Shown here: piece by piece, positions 14,263 to 21,662 of the stretch | How the letters are laid out: every line of letters starts with the position of its first letter | Numbering within the stretch: position 1 is the first letter of the stretch | Made by a program: the position numbers and the translations under genes | Source of the DNA: Planctomycetota bacterium | GTDB taxonomy: Bacteria; Planctomycetota; UBA1135; GCA-002686595 | Direction: 5' to 3' | Length of the DNA: 64,000 bases | Assembly: GCA_016712565.1 (NCBI GenBank) | Contig: JADJQU010000003.1 | Location: forward strand, 124,001-188,000 | The notes under the pieces: model-generated | Told to the model about the DNA's origin: nothing | Database searches by the model: none | Seen by the model: the letters and a program-made list of their open reading frames with translations, nothing else

Positions 14263-15525
14263 TCAGGGCTTCCAGGGAACGTCCAGGACCAAGGGACGCC
14301 AGGCGGGCAGCAGCTGCGGCTCCACGGCGAAGGCCAGAAAGAGGTTCGGCTCAGGCTCGTTGAAGTCGTTGTCGATCCCGACCATCAGGAGCCGGCGTCC
14401 GTCGGGCAGGTCCGGGCCGAAGGCCAGGCCCTCGAGCTTCTCGGCAAAGCGCTTGCCGGCCAGGCCGAAGCGCGGATCGAGGAAGTCGAGGAACAGCTCC
14501 TTCGCGACCGGCGTGATGCCCTGGGGCAGGCCGCGGGTGGGCAGGGAGTCGACCTGCGACACGTCGCTCGCTTTGCCCAGTTCGACCTTGTAGATCCGCT
14601 TGAAGCGCGCGTCTTTGCCCGCGAGGCTGTCGCGTTCCAGCACCAGGAAGGTCTCCGGTCCGGCCGCGAGGATTTCATTCACCCCGTGGGATGGATCCTC
14701 GAGGACGTAGACGAATTCGCGGCTGGCGCCGTCTTGGAGCTTCCATTCCAACAGGCGCAGGTTGACGCCCACGCGCTTGTTCTTCTCGTTGAGCCCGCCG
14801 TCCTGGATCAGGGGGCTCTGCATGGCGGCGTAGAGCTTGTCCCCGTCCACGCCGATGGCGAGGCCCTCCAGGGCGCGGTTCGACTGCCGGCCGAAGCGGT
14901 TGTAGGGCGGCAGCTCCAGTTCGGCGAGCTCACCGGCCTGGGCCACCAGGAACTTGGCCGGCGGGGAGATCCGGCGCAGGTGGCGGCCCTGGGGCGTCCA
15001 TTCGTCGATCCACGGCCCGTATTCCTCGCTGGTGAACAGGGTGCCCTGGCGCGAGACGCGCGCGCCCTCGAGGTCCAGGCGTGCCGAGGCGCGGTCGTTC
15101 TTCGGGTCGAAGCGGGAGGCCAGGCCCGTGTAGTGCTCGCCGTTCTCCTGCGTGAACAGGGTCGTGGCCTTGAGCTCGAGGATCAGGGCCCGCCCGGCGA
15201 GATCCACGTCGATCGCCAGGGTGTGGAAGCGCGGGAGGAAGCCCGCGCCGCCGTCGTCGGGCCCGCGGTCGCTCTGGGCGAGATACAGGTTCCCGCTGCC
15301 CGTGTAGGCCAGGGCGCTCCCCACGGCGCCCAGCCTGTTCTGGGGAATCTCCGTGCGCGGCATGTTGCCGCTGAGGCCCGAGCGGTCGGTCAGATCGCCC
15401 GAGAGGGAGCCCGCGGCGATGAATTCCACGCCCGCGGGAGTGGTCGGGGTGTTCTCGCCGCAGGCGGCGGCGCACAGAAACGCGGTGAGGGTCAGCATGG
15501 CCGAGCCAGCATTCCGGCGGCCCAT
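14263..15525 (-). CDS. Phytase-like esterase domain lipoprotein
   Basis: 420 residues. The signal peptide MLTLTAFLCAAACGEN has a lipobox ending at Cys22; the start could be the ATG at 15525 (used) or the inner one at 15498. The mature protein matches the beta-propeller family annotated as esterase-like activity of phytase: repeated blade phrases such as GAVGSALAYTGSGNLYLAQSDRG, RALEGLAIGVDGDKLYAAMQS, LRLLEWKLQDGASREFVYVLE and EILAAGPETFLVLERDS, then FAEKLEGLAFGPDLPDGRRLLM. Biochemical function of the family is poorly defined. It follows the class II aldolase gene by 32 bp on the same strand, so it may be the last gene of the microcompartment operon, although a surface lipoprotein would not be cargo. 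Confidence 0.85.
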   Translation of the reverse strand: MGRRNAGSAMLTLTAFLCAAACGENTPTTPAGVEFIAAGSLSGDLTDRSGLSGNMPRTEIPQNRLGAVGSALAYTGSGNLYLAQSDRGPDDGGAGFLPRFHTLAIDVDLAGRALILELKATTLFTQENGEHYTGLASRFDPKNDRASARLDLEGARVSRQGTLFTSEEYGPWIDEWTPQGRHLRRISPPAKFLVAQAGELAELELPPYNRFGRQSNRALEGLAIGVDGDKLYAAMQSPLIQDGGLNEKNKRVGVNLRLLEWKLQDGASREFVYVLEDPSHGVNEILAAGPETFLVLERDSLAGKDARFKRIYKVELGKASDVSQVDSLPTRGLPQGITPVAKELFLDFLDPRFGLAGKRFAEKLEGLAFGPDLPDGRRLLMVGIDNDFNEPEPNLFLAFAVEPQLLPAWRPLVLDVPWKP

Positions 15526-15557
15526 GGAACCAGCGTCAACGGCCCGAGAAGTTGCGA

Positions 15558-16298
15558 TCAAGGCCGGTCCGTCCTCCGCGTCACGGCGCAGGAATTCTCC
15601 AGGGTATTGACCGTCGACACGCCCAGGGCCGCGCGCGTGGCCAGGAGCTTCTTGACCTTGTCCGGATCGAGGGGCTCGAGCTTCGCGCCGACCGTGTGGG
15701 CGAGCCAGAGGATCTTGGCCGTGTGCTCCACCATGTCGAGCTTCTTGTACGCATCCAGCAGGTTCGTGCCCATGGTCACCGAGCCGTGGTTCTTCATGAT
15801 CACGGTGTCGGAGCACTTGACGATGGCGCGAATCGACTCGGGCAACTCCTGCGTGCCCGGCGTGCCGAAGGGGGCGGTGGGGATGCCGCCGATGGTGACG
15901 ATGATCTCGGGAATGAAGGGCTGCTGCAGGTCGATGCCGGCGATCGTCATCGCCACCGCGTGGGGCGGGTGCGCGTGCACGATGGCCTGCATCTCGGGCC
16001 GCTCCTGGTAGACCACCAGGTGGATCGCCTTCTCGCTCGAGGCGCGCGGGCCCGCGTTGACCGCGTTGCCCGCCATGTCGATGCGGGCGATGTGGTGGGG
16101 CTCCAGGAAGCCCTTCATGGCGCCCGCGGGCGTGATCAGAATCGTGCCGTCGGCCAGGCGCGCCGAGAGGTTGCCGTCGGCGCCGACGATGTAGCCGCGC
16201 GAGTAGCACAGCTTGCCGATCTCGCACAGGGCGCGGCGCAGGCGCAGCTCTTCTTCGCTCCAGCCCTGGAGCGCCGCCCTTTCGGCCCCGTCGCTCAC
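15558..16298 (-). CDS. Class II aldolase (fuculose/rhamnulose-phosphate aldolase type)
   Basis: 246 residues. It starts at GTG 16298, giving a 4-bp GTGA overlap with the BMC-P gene upstream. GADGNLSAR (39-47) binds phosphate, Glu89 in SSEKAIHL is the acid/base, His108 and His110 in VHAHPPHA and His171 in MKNHGSVTMG are the zinc ligands. All are present, so it should be active. Class II aldolases of this type split L-fuculose- or L-rhamnulose-1-phosphate to dihydroxyacetone phosphate and lactaldehyde. In planctomycete/verrucomicrobial microcompartments this enzyme is the signature cargo. The N-terminal segment of about 18 residues (GAERAALQGWSEEELRLR) is amphipathic and could be an encapsulation peptide. 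Substrate is inferred from the family. Confidence 0.93.
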   Translation of the reverse strand: MSDGAERAALQGWSEEELRLRRALCEIGKLCYSRGYIVGADGNLSARLADGTILITPAGAMKGFLEPHHIARIDMAGNAVNAGPRASSEKAIHLVVYQERPEMQAIVHAHPPHAVAMTIAGIDLQQPFIPEIIVTIGGIPTAPFGTPGTQELPESIRAIVKCSDTVIMKNHGSVTMGTNLLDAYKKLDMVEHTAKILWLAHTVGAKLEPLDPDKVKKLLATRAALGVSTVNTLENSCAVTRRTDRP

Positions 16299-16612
16299 TT
16301 CGAGGCCTTCCCGGCGCGCGGCCGGCGATGGTCGTAGACCCGCGTCTCGGTGTCGACGTAGTCCACCACGCCCAGGATCACGCACTTCACCGGGGCCTTG
16401 GGGTCCTGGAGGATGCCCCGGGCGCTGTTGCCCTCGTCGACCACCAGCACGCGATCGCCCGTCCCGGCGCTGGCGCGGTCCAAGGCCACGCGCGTCTTGC
16501 CCGTGCGCCGTCCATCCGGCGTCAACGGACGCACGATCAACAGGCGTTCGCCGTCGAGCACCGGGATCTGCACCGGCGTCACCACCGTGCCAAGCACTTC
16601 GGCGAGGAACAT
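16295..16612 (-). CDS. Bacterial microcompartment shell pentamer, EutN/CcmL type (BMC-P), copy 1
   Basis: 105 residues. Opens MFLAEVLGTVVTPVQIPVLDGERLLIV, followed by VALDRASAGTGDRVLVVDEGNSARG and VKCVILGVVDYVDTE, the BMC-P pattern of an OB-fold pentamer that caps shell vertices. It has a C-terminal extension of about 12 residues rich in Arg/Lys compared with the other two copies. The start codon shares one base with the stop of copy 2, and its own stop overlaps the aldolase start: tight translational coupling. Confidence 0.93.
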   Translation of the reverse strand: MFLAEVLGTVVTPVQIPVLDGERLLIVRPLTPDGRRTGKTRVALDRASAGTGDRVLVVDEGNSARGILQDPKAPVKCVILGVVDYVDTETRVYDHRRPRAGKASK

Positions 16613-16911
16613 CAGGCGCCTCCCGCGACGCGCGCCAGGTCCACGCCCTTGGAGACGGCCTGTTCGACGAAGCCCACGATGGCCGCGTCCACGGGCACGA
16701 ACGTGGTCGGGCAGGCGAGCGCCGCCTCACGGCCATCCACGAAGGTCACCATGTCCCCGGGGCCGCTGGAGACCACCGAGCAGGCCACCAGGGCCTCGCC
16801 CATGGGCTTGCCGTCCTCGTCGAGGGGCTGGATCCACTGCAGGGCCACGCCCGCCAGACCCTCGTAGCGCTGCGTCGCGACCACGCGACCGGTGACCCGT
16901 GCGAGGTACAT
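16612..16911 (-). CDS. Bacterial microcompartment shell pentamer (BMC-P), copy 2
   Basis: 99 residues. MYLARVTGRVVATQRYEGLAG is the EutN start and ACSVVSSGPGDMVTFVDGREAALAC the loop region, but the usual GSSAR is changed to GREAA and the C-terminus is longer (VEQAVSKGVDLARVAGGA). It is the most divergent of the three copies and may have a special vertex or cargo-contact role. It starts 7 bp after the stop of copy 3. Confidence 0.92.
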   Translation of the reverse strand: MYLARVTGRVVATQRYEGLAGVALQWIQPLDEDGKPMGEALVACSVVSSGPGDMVTFVDGREAALACPTTFVPVDAAIVGFVEQAVSKGVDLARVAGGA

Positions 16912-16918
16912 GGTCCCC

Positions 16919-17215
16919 TCAGGCCCACTTCTCGTAGACGTTGTCGCCGCCGAGGTCCCAGGAGTCCACCACGGCCATGACCACGGCGTCGCAGGGGCGG
17001 CCTTCGGTCAGGGTCGTCTGCCGCGCGCTGGAGCCCGTGGCGTAGAGCACCATGTCCCCCGGCCCCGCCTGCACGGAATCCACCGCGACCACGTATTGGT
17101 CCAGGGGTTTGTTCACGTGGTTGTGCACCTGCACGACGAGCAGCTTGCGGCCCTCGAGCTTCTCGTCCTTCTGCGTGGCGACCACGCTGCCGATCACTTT
17201 GCCGATCAACATCAC
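16919..17215 (-). CDS. Bacterial microcompartment shell pentamer (BMC-P), copy 3
   Basis: 98 residues and the most canonical copy: MLIGKVIGSVVATQKDEKLEG, KLLVVQVHN, VAVDSVQAGPGDMVLYATGSSARQT and DAVVMAVVDSWDLGG match EutN/CcmL along the full length. It is transcribed 27 bp after the SurA-like gene. Three non-identical pentamer genes together are a hallmark of the planctomycete/verrucomicrobial compartment locus. No hexamer (BMC-H) gene is in the window. Confidence 0.95.
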   Translation of the reverse strand: MMLIGKVIGSVVATQKDEKLEGRKLLVVQVHNHVNKPLDQYVVAVDSVQAGPGDMVLYATGSSARQTTLTEGRPCDAVVMAVVDSWDLGGDNVYEKWA

Positions 17216-17242
17216 TTTCCTCGCAACGCCGGTTCAGGGCGA

Positions 17243-18691
17243 TCAGGGCCTGTCGAGATACGTGCGGACGAGGTCCTTGGTCAGGACCCCCTCCAGGAAG
17301 CGCTTGCGCAATTCGCGATGGACGTGGCCGGCCATTTCCTCCCAGCCGGGAGCGGGGCGGCGCACGCCGGCCCACAGGAGGCACACGCCGTCCTGGACGC
17401 GCACCGGTCCCACCAGGGCCGTGCCGTCGGCCGCGGGCTTGGCCTGGAACAGGGCCTCGCACAGGATCGGGGGCAGGCGCTCGTCCTGGCGCGTGACGAA
17501 GCCGATTCGGCCTTCCTTCTCGCGCGTCGAATTCTCCTCGGTGCGTTGGCGCGCCAGGCGGCCGAAGTCGTCGGCGGTCTTGATCCCGGACTTCAGGCCG
17601 TCGAGTTCGCGCTCGGCGGCGGCGAAGTCGCGCGGGATCAACTGGTTGGGCAACTCGGCCGCCCGCAGGAAGATCATGCGCGTGTCGACGGCCTCGCCGT
17701 AGCGCCCGTCGAAGTGCTCTCTTTCCTTGGCATACGTGGCGCGCAGTCCCTCCGGGCCCTGGGTGCGGTCCACCCACAGGGTCGCGAGTGCGGCGATCAC
17801 CACGGCCGGATCCTGCTTCAGGTAGGGGGCCTGCAGGCCCTGGGCGCCCATGACCTGCTCGTAGGAGAGCCCGCGATAGCGCGGGTCCAGCTCGTGCTCC
17901 TTGCGCCGTCGCGCCAATTCCGCCTCGACCGCCTTGGCCAGGGCCTCGGGGGCCAGGTCCGGCATGCGGGCGCGCACGCGCTTCTGCAGCAGCAACTGGA
18001 AGCAGTCCTCGCGCACGTCGTCGGCGGGCAGGAGCAGTCGCATGTACTCGAGGTAGTCGGACACGCGCACCTCGAGATCCCCGCAGCGGGCCGCCACGCC
18101 GTCGGCCCAGGGCGGGGGCGGCATCTGGGCTCCGCGGCTTTCGAGCACCTGGGAAAGCCACATTTCCTGCTTCTCGGCGTTGACCTCCTCGCCCTCGGGG
18201 GTGCCCAGGGCCCGGCGCGCCAGGATCTCCTGGATCATGGCCAGGCGCAGGTGCTCGCGGAACACATCCGGGGCCACGCCGCTCTGGGCGAGGTACTCGG
18301 CCAGGCTGGCCGCCGCGCCCTCGGCGACGATGCTCTTCTCCAGCTCCTTGGTGCGCAGGTCCAGCTGGGCGGGGGAGATCACCAGGCGGCTTTCCTCGGC
18401 GAGTCGGCCCAGGAGCTTGGTGTCCAGCAGGTGCTTCAGGATCTCACGACCCTTGGCGCCCCCCGCGCGGCGCGAGATCAGCACTTCGTTCAGCTCGGCG
18501 AAGGAGAGGCTCGTCTCCTGGGCGCGGGCTGCTTCGCCCTGGGCCAGGGCCTCCGGGTCGGAGGTCCGGCCCTGGGCGGCGGGCTGGGCTCCGCCACCAC
18601 CTCCAGGGCCTCCGGGCTGCCCCTGGGGGGCGAGGGGGCCGGCGGGGACAAGGCAGGCGACCAGGAGCCAGCAAGTCAGATGGATCGGCAC
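17243..18691 (-). CDS. SurA-like periplasmic peptidyl-prolyl isomerase/chaperone
   Basis: 482 residues with a signal peptide (HLTCWLLVACLVPAGPLA) and a Gly/Pro/Gln-rich linker to about residue 60. Helical chaperone segments of SurA_N type follow (LSFAELNEVLISRRAGGAKGREILKHLLDTKLLGRLAEE). A region near 360-440 resembles a parvulin PpiC domain: TADDFGRLARQRTEENSTREKEGRIGFVTRQDERLPPILCEALFQAK. The active-site residues of parvulins are not clearly conserved, so it may be a chaperone only. It is the first gene of the apparent operon that continues with three BMC-P genes and the aldolase, an odd combination because its product is exported. Confidence 0.82.
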   Translation of the reverse strand: MPIHLTCWLLVACLVPAGPLAPQGQPGGPGGGGGAQPAAQGRTSDPEALAQGEAARAQETSLSFAELNEVLISRRAGGAKGREILKHLLDTKLLGRLAEESRLVISPAQLDLRTKELEKSIVAEGAAASLAEYLAQSGVAPDVFREHLRLAMIQEILARRALGTPEGEEVNAEKQEMWLSQVLESRGAQMPPPPWADGVAARCGDLEVRVSDYLEYMRLLLPADDVREDCFQLLLQKRVRARMPDLAPEALAKAVEAELARRRKEHELDPRYRGLSYEQVMGAQGLQAPYLKQDPAVVIAALATLWVDRTQGPEGLRATYAKEREHFDGRYGEAVDTRMIFLRAAELPNQLIPRDFAAAERELDGLKSGIKTADDFGRLARQRTEENSTREKEGRIGFVTRQDERLPPILCEALFQAKPAADGTALVGPVRVQDGVCLLWAGVRRPAPGWEEMAGHVHRELRKRFLEGVLTKDLVRTYLDRP

Positions 18692-18841
18692 GGCGGAGGG
18701 TCCTTGGAGCGCGCCGCCCCTGCAGCGCAGGCGGGCAGGATACTCGAAGCGCGAGGCCGGGCGAAACCGCGCCGGAGCGCCCGCTCGGAGCCGCGGCTCC
18801 GGGGGCCGGAGCCCCGGATGCGAGGGGACGGCGCGCGCCGT

Positions 18842-18864
18842 GCGGGCCCCCTGGCGGGGCCCGC
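18842..18864 (-). terminator. GC-rich hairpin after the ClpB-like gene
   Basis: GCGGGCCCC and GGGGCCCGC form a 9-bp stem with a 5-base loop, 8 bp beyond the stop codon at 18873. There is no U-tract, so any termination would be weak or factor-assisted. Confidence 0.5.
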
Positions 18865-18872
18865 GCGGCGGG

Positions 18873-20327
18873 TCAGGCCGCGCGCGCGATGCGCGGCTTG
18901 CCGCGCTGGATCGAGACGCGCACCAGTCCGCGGCCCTGGGCCGACAGCAGGTGCTCGCAGAGCGGGCTCTCCAGCTCCCGCGCCAGCGTGTGCTCCAGCT
19001 CCCGGGCGCCGCGATCGGCGTTGAAGCCGCGCTCCACCAGCCAGCGCGCCACGGAGGGGGCGAAGGCCACCGAGAAGCCGCGCTGGCGCAGCCGCAGGGC
19101 CAGCAGGAACAGGAGCCGCTCGGCGATCTGCAGGGCGTCTCCGCGGTCCAGTTCGCGAAACAGGATCGGGGAGCCCACGCGGCCCAGGAACTCCGGCGTG
19201 AACTGGCGCGAGAGGGACTGGTTCACGATTTCCGCCAGGGCTTCCTCTCCCAGGGTCCCGTCGGCCTGCCCCTGGGGCCCCGCGGGGGCCCGGGAGCCGA
19301 AGCCCAGCCTGCGGGCCGCGTCCGCGGCCTCGACCGCCCCGGCGTTGGAGGTCAGCACCACGAAGGCGCGCGTGAAATCGACGCGCTTGCCGCGGCCGTC
19401 GGTCATGTGCCCGTCGTCGAGCACCTGCAGCAGCAGGTGGTGCAGCCGCGGGTGGGCCTTCTCCACCTCGTCGAAGAGCACCACGCAGTCGGGGCGTCGC
19501 TCCAGGGCGTCGGTCAGGAAACCGCCGTTCTCGTGGCCCACGTAGCCCGGCGGCGCGCCGGACAGGCGCGCGGTCTCGTGGCCCAGGCTGAATTCGGAGC
19601 AGTCCACGCGCACCAGGGCCCCCGGGCCGAACAACTCGTCGGCCAGGGCCCGCGCCAGTTCGGTCTTGCCCGTGCCCGTGCGGCCCACGAACAGGGCCGT
19701 GCCCAGGGGGCGGCGTTCGTCGGCCAGGCCCGCGGCGGCCCGGCGCACCAGCGCCAGGAGCCGGGCGATGGCCGAGGATTGCCCCACGACGCGCTCGGCG
19801 AGCTTGCGCTCGAGGCCGCGCACGTGCCTCGCCAGGCCGCGGCGGGCGGCCTCGCGGGGAGACTCCTGGGGGGCCGCCCCGCGCTTGCCACGCCCCGTGG
19901 CCGGGTGGCCGCCGGCGGTCGCCTCGTCGCCCGGGCCGTCCTCGTCCTCGCGGCCCGGGTCGCGGTCGTCCGCGTCCGACGTGCCGCAGGGGCCCTGACG
20001 GGGGTGGGCCATGGGGGCCGGGGGCCGTTCGTCGTCGAAGAGCCGCACCGTGTGGATGTCCAGGGCCGGGTTCACCTCGATGCACAGTTGGTAGAGCAGG
20101 TCCTCGGCGGCTCCCGGGTCCTCGGGGCAGCGCTCGGCCAGTTCCTTGCGCGGGTTGGGACCGAACTCCGGGCAGCAGGCGTCGATCACCAACTCGCGGT
20201 AGCCCGCGCGCGTCAATCCTGGACGCACGCAGAGGGGCGGCGAGTCGCGCTCCAGCACCAGGATGCGCACGAAGGCATCCACGGGCATCAGGTAGCGATG
20301 GACTGAGCGGGTTTGGGCGGGCTTCAC
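18873..20327 (-). CDS. Single-ring ClpB-D2-like AAA+ ATPase with unusual N-terminus
   Basis: 484 residues. One AAA+ module of the ClpA/B D2 (AAA_2) type: Walker A GRTGTGKT (215-222), pore loop GAPPGYVGHENGG (GYVG at 261-264), Walker B VVLFDE (282-287), sensor 1 LTSN (325-328), an Arg-finger region FLGRVGSP, and the D2-small domain to the end (GFNADRGARELEHTLARELESPL). Instead of a Clp N-domain and D1 ring it has a 100-residue unknown domain (VHRYLMPVDAFVRILVLERD...NPALDIHTVRLFDDE) and a highly charged linker. It probably threads proteins or remodels complexes; the N-domain would choose targets. It is divergently oriented to the kinase gene. Confidence 0.9.
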   Translation of the reverse strand: MKPAQTRSVHRYLMPVDAFVRILVLERDSPPLCVRPGLTRAGYRELVIDACCPEFGPNPRKELAERCPEDPGAAEDLLYQLCIEVNPALDIHTVRLFDDERPPAPMAHPRQGPCGTSDADDRDPGREDEDGPGDEATAGGHPATGRGKRGAAPQESPREAARRGLARHVRGLERKLAERVVGQSSAIARLLALVRRAAAGLADERRPLGTALFVGRTGTGKTELARALADELFGPGALVRVDCSEFSLGHETARLSGAPPGYVGHENGGFLTDALERRPDCVVLFDEVEKAHPRLHHLLLQVLDDGHMTDGRGKRVDFTRAFVVLTSNAGAVEAADAARRLGFGSRAPAGPQGQADGTLGEEALAEIVNQSLSRQFTPEFLGRVGSPILFRELDRGDALQIAERLLFLLALRLRQRGFSVAFAPSVARWLVERGFNADRGARELEHTLARELESPLCEHLLSAQGRGLVRVSIQRGKPRIARAA

Positions 20328-20587
20328 GGAGGGGCGCGAAGGGGGACCGGCGGCGCGCCCCCTGGGCTCGCCGTTCCCGCTCGTCGCGGGGACCGGTCGA
20401 GGACCCGCGAACGCGGGCTGCCGCGGGAGGCGCGTGCGCCCGGGTCTTCGGCTTCGCGCGAGGCGGAACTTGACCGGCCCGGGGGCTTCGGCGGCGCGCC
20501 CGCGCCGGGTCCCGTGCGTGTCCCCGGGCCCCTGGACGACTAGACTGCCCCCGGGCCGCCCCTTCCGTCTCCGGCTCGCCTCCCTCC

Positions 20588-21658
20588 ATGCCCTCGAAAG
20601 CGGATCAGGAATTCTTGCTGCTCCTCGCGCACCGCGGGCATTTGCCCGTGGATGTGGCCAAGGGCATCTTCGCGGCGCTTTCCTCGGGGCAGGTCCTCGA
20701 TCACCTGCTCCAGTCGCGGGCCGGCCTGTCCACGGAGGACATCGCCCGGCTGCGCCGCACGCGGGCGGGGGAGATCCCGGAGATCCCCGGCTACGAGATC
20801 CTGGGCAAGCTGGGCTCCGGGGGCACGGCGGACGTGTTTCGCGCCCGCGACCGCAAGACCCAGCGGGTGATCGCCCTCAAGGTCCTGCGGCCGGACATGA
20901 TGCGCCATGGGCCCACCCGCGCGGCCTTCATCGGCGAGGCGCGGCTCCTGGAGAAGCTCCAGCACCCCGGTCTGGTGGCGGGGATGGGGGTGGCGAAGAG
21001 CGGCGACGTGTACTTCTCGCGCATGGAGCTGATCGAGGGACGCACGCTGCTGGAACTCCTCGACGCGGGACAGGCCTTCAGCGAGTCGGTGGCCCTGCGG
21101 ATCGTGCTGGAGGTGGCCGAGGTCCTGGCCTACCTGGCGAGCCAGAACGTGATCCACCGCGACGTGAAGCCCGGCAACATCATGCTCTCCTCCAGCGGGC
21201 GCACGAAGATGATCGACCTGGGCTTCGCCGGCCGCCCCGACGAGGCGCCCAAGGACGAGGAGACCACCGTGGGCACGGTGCAGTACCTGTCCCCCGAGCA
21301 GGCCCGCGGTGGCGCCGCCGCGGACATGCGCGGGGACATTTACTCCCTGGGGGTCACGCTCTTCCACCTGGTGGTCGGACGCCTGCCCTTCGAGTCCAGC
21401 GACAACCGCGAAGTGCTCCGCATGCAGGTCATGGAGTCCCTGCGCTCGCCGGAACTCAAGGGCCGCGGCCTCTCGCACCACCTGCACTACTTCATCGAGA
21501 AGATGATGTCGAAGAACCTCGAGGCCCGTTATCAGTCGTGGGACGAGCTGATGGCCGACATCCGCGGCCAGATCGAAGGCCGCGAGAGCCTGGACTTCAC
21601 CCGCGACGCGTCGCGGCGCGGCGGCCCCGGGCCCGGGCCCGCGGGCGGACGACGCTGA
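20588..21658 (+). CDS. Serine/threonine protein kinase (PknB type, soluble)
   Basis: 356 residues. An N-terminal helical region (1-65) is followed by a Hanks-type kinase domain. Gly-rich loop GKLGSGGTADVF (73-84), Lys98 (ALKVL), Glu117, catalytic HRDVKPGN (Asp192, Asn197), metal-binding DLG (Asp210, variant of DFG), and activation/P+1 loop GTVQYLSPEQ. All catalytic residues are present. There is no transmembrane segment and no PASTA tail; the C-terminus is a Gly/Pro tail. It is followed after 4 bp by a membrane-anchored metalloprotease gene, an apparent two-gene unit. The two may share a signalling pathway, but no substrate is evident. Confidence 0.95.
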   Translation: MPSKADQEFLLLLAHRGHLPVDVAKGIFAALSSGQVLDHLLQSRAGLSTEDIARLRRTRAGEIPEIPGYEILGKLGSGGTADVFRARDRKTQRVIALKVLRPDMMRHGPTRAAFIGEARLLEKLQHPGLVAGMGVAKSGDVYFSRMELIEGRTLLELLDAGQAFSESVALRIVLEVAEVLAYLASQNVIHRDVKPGNIMLSSSGRTKMIDLGFAGRPDEAPKDEETTVGTVQYLSPEQARGGAAADMRGDIYSLGVTLFHLVVGRLPFESSDNREVLRMQVMESLRSPELKGRGLSHHLHYFIEKMMSKNLEARYQSWDELMADIRGQIEGRESLDFTRDASRRGGPGPGPAGGRR

Positions 21659-21662
21659 GTCC

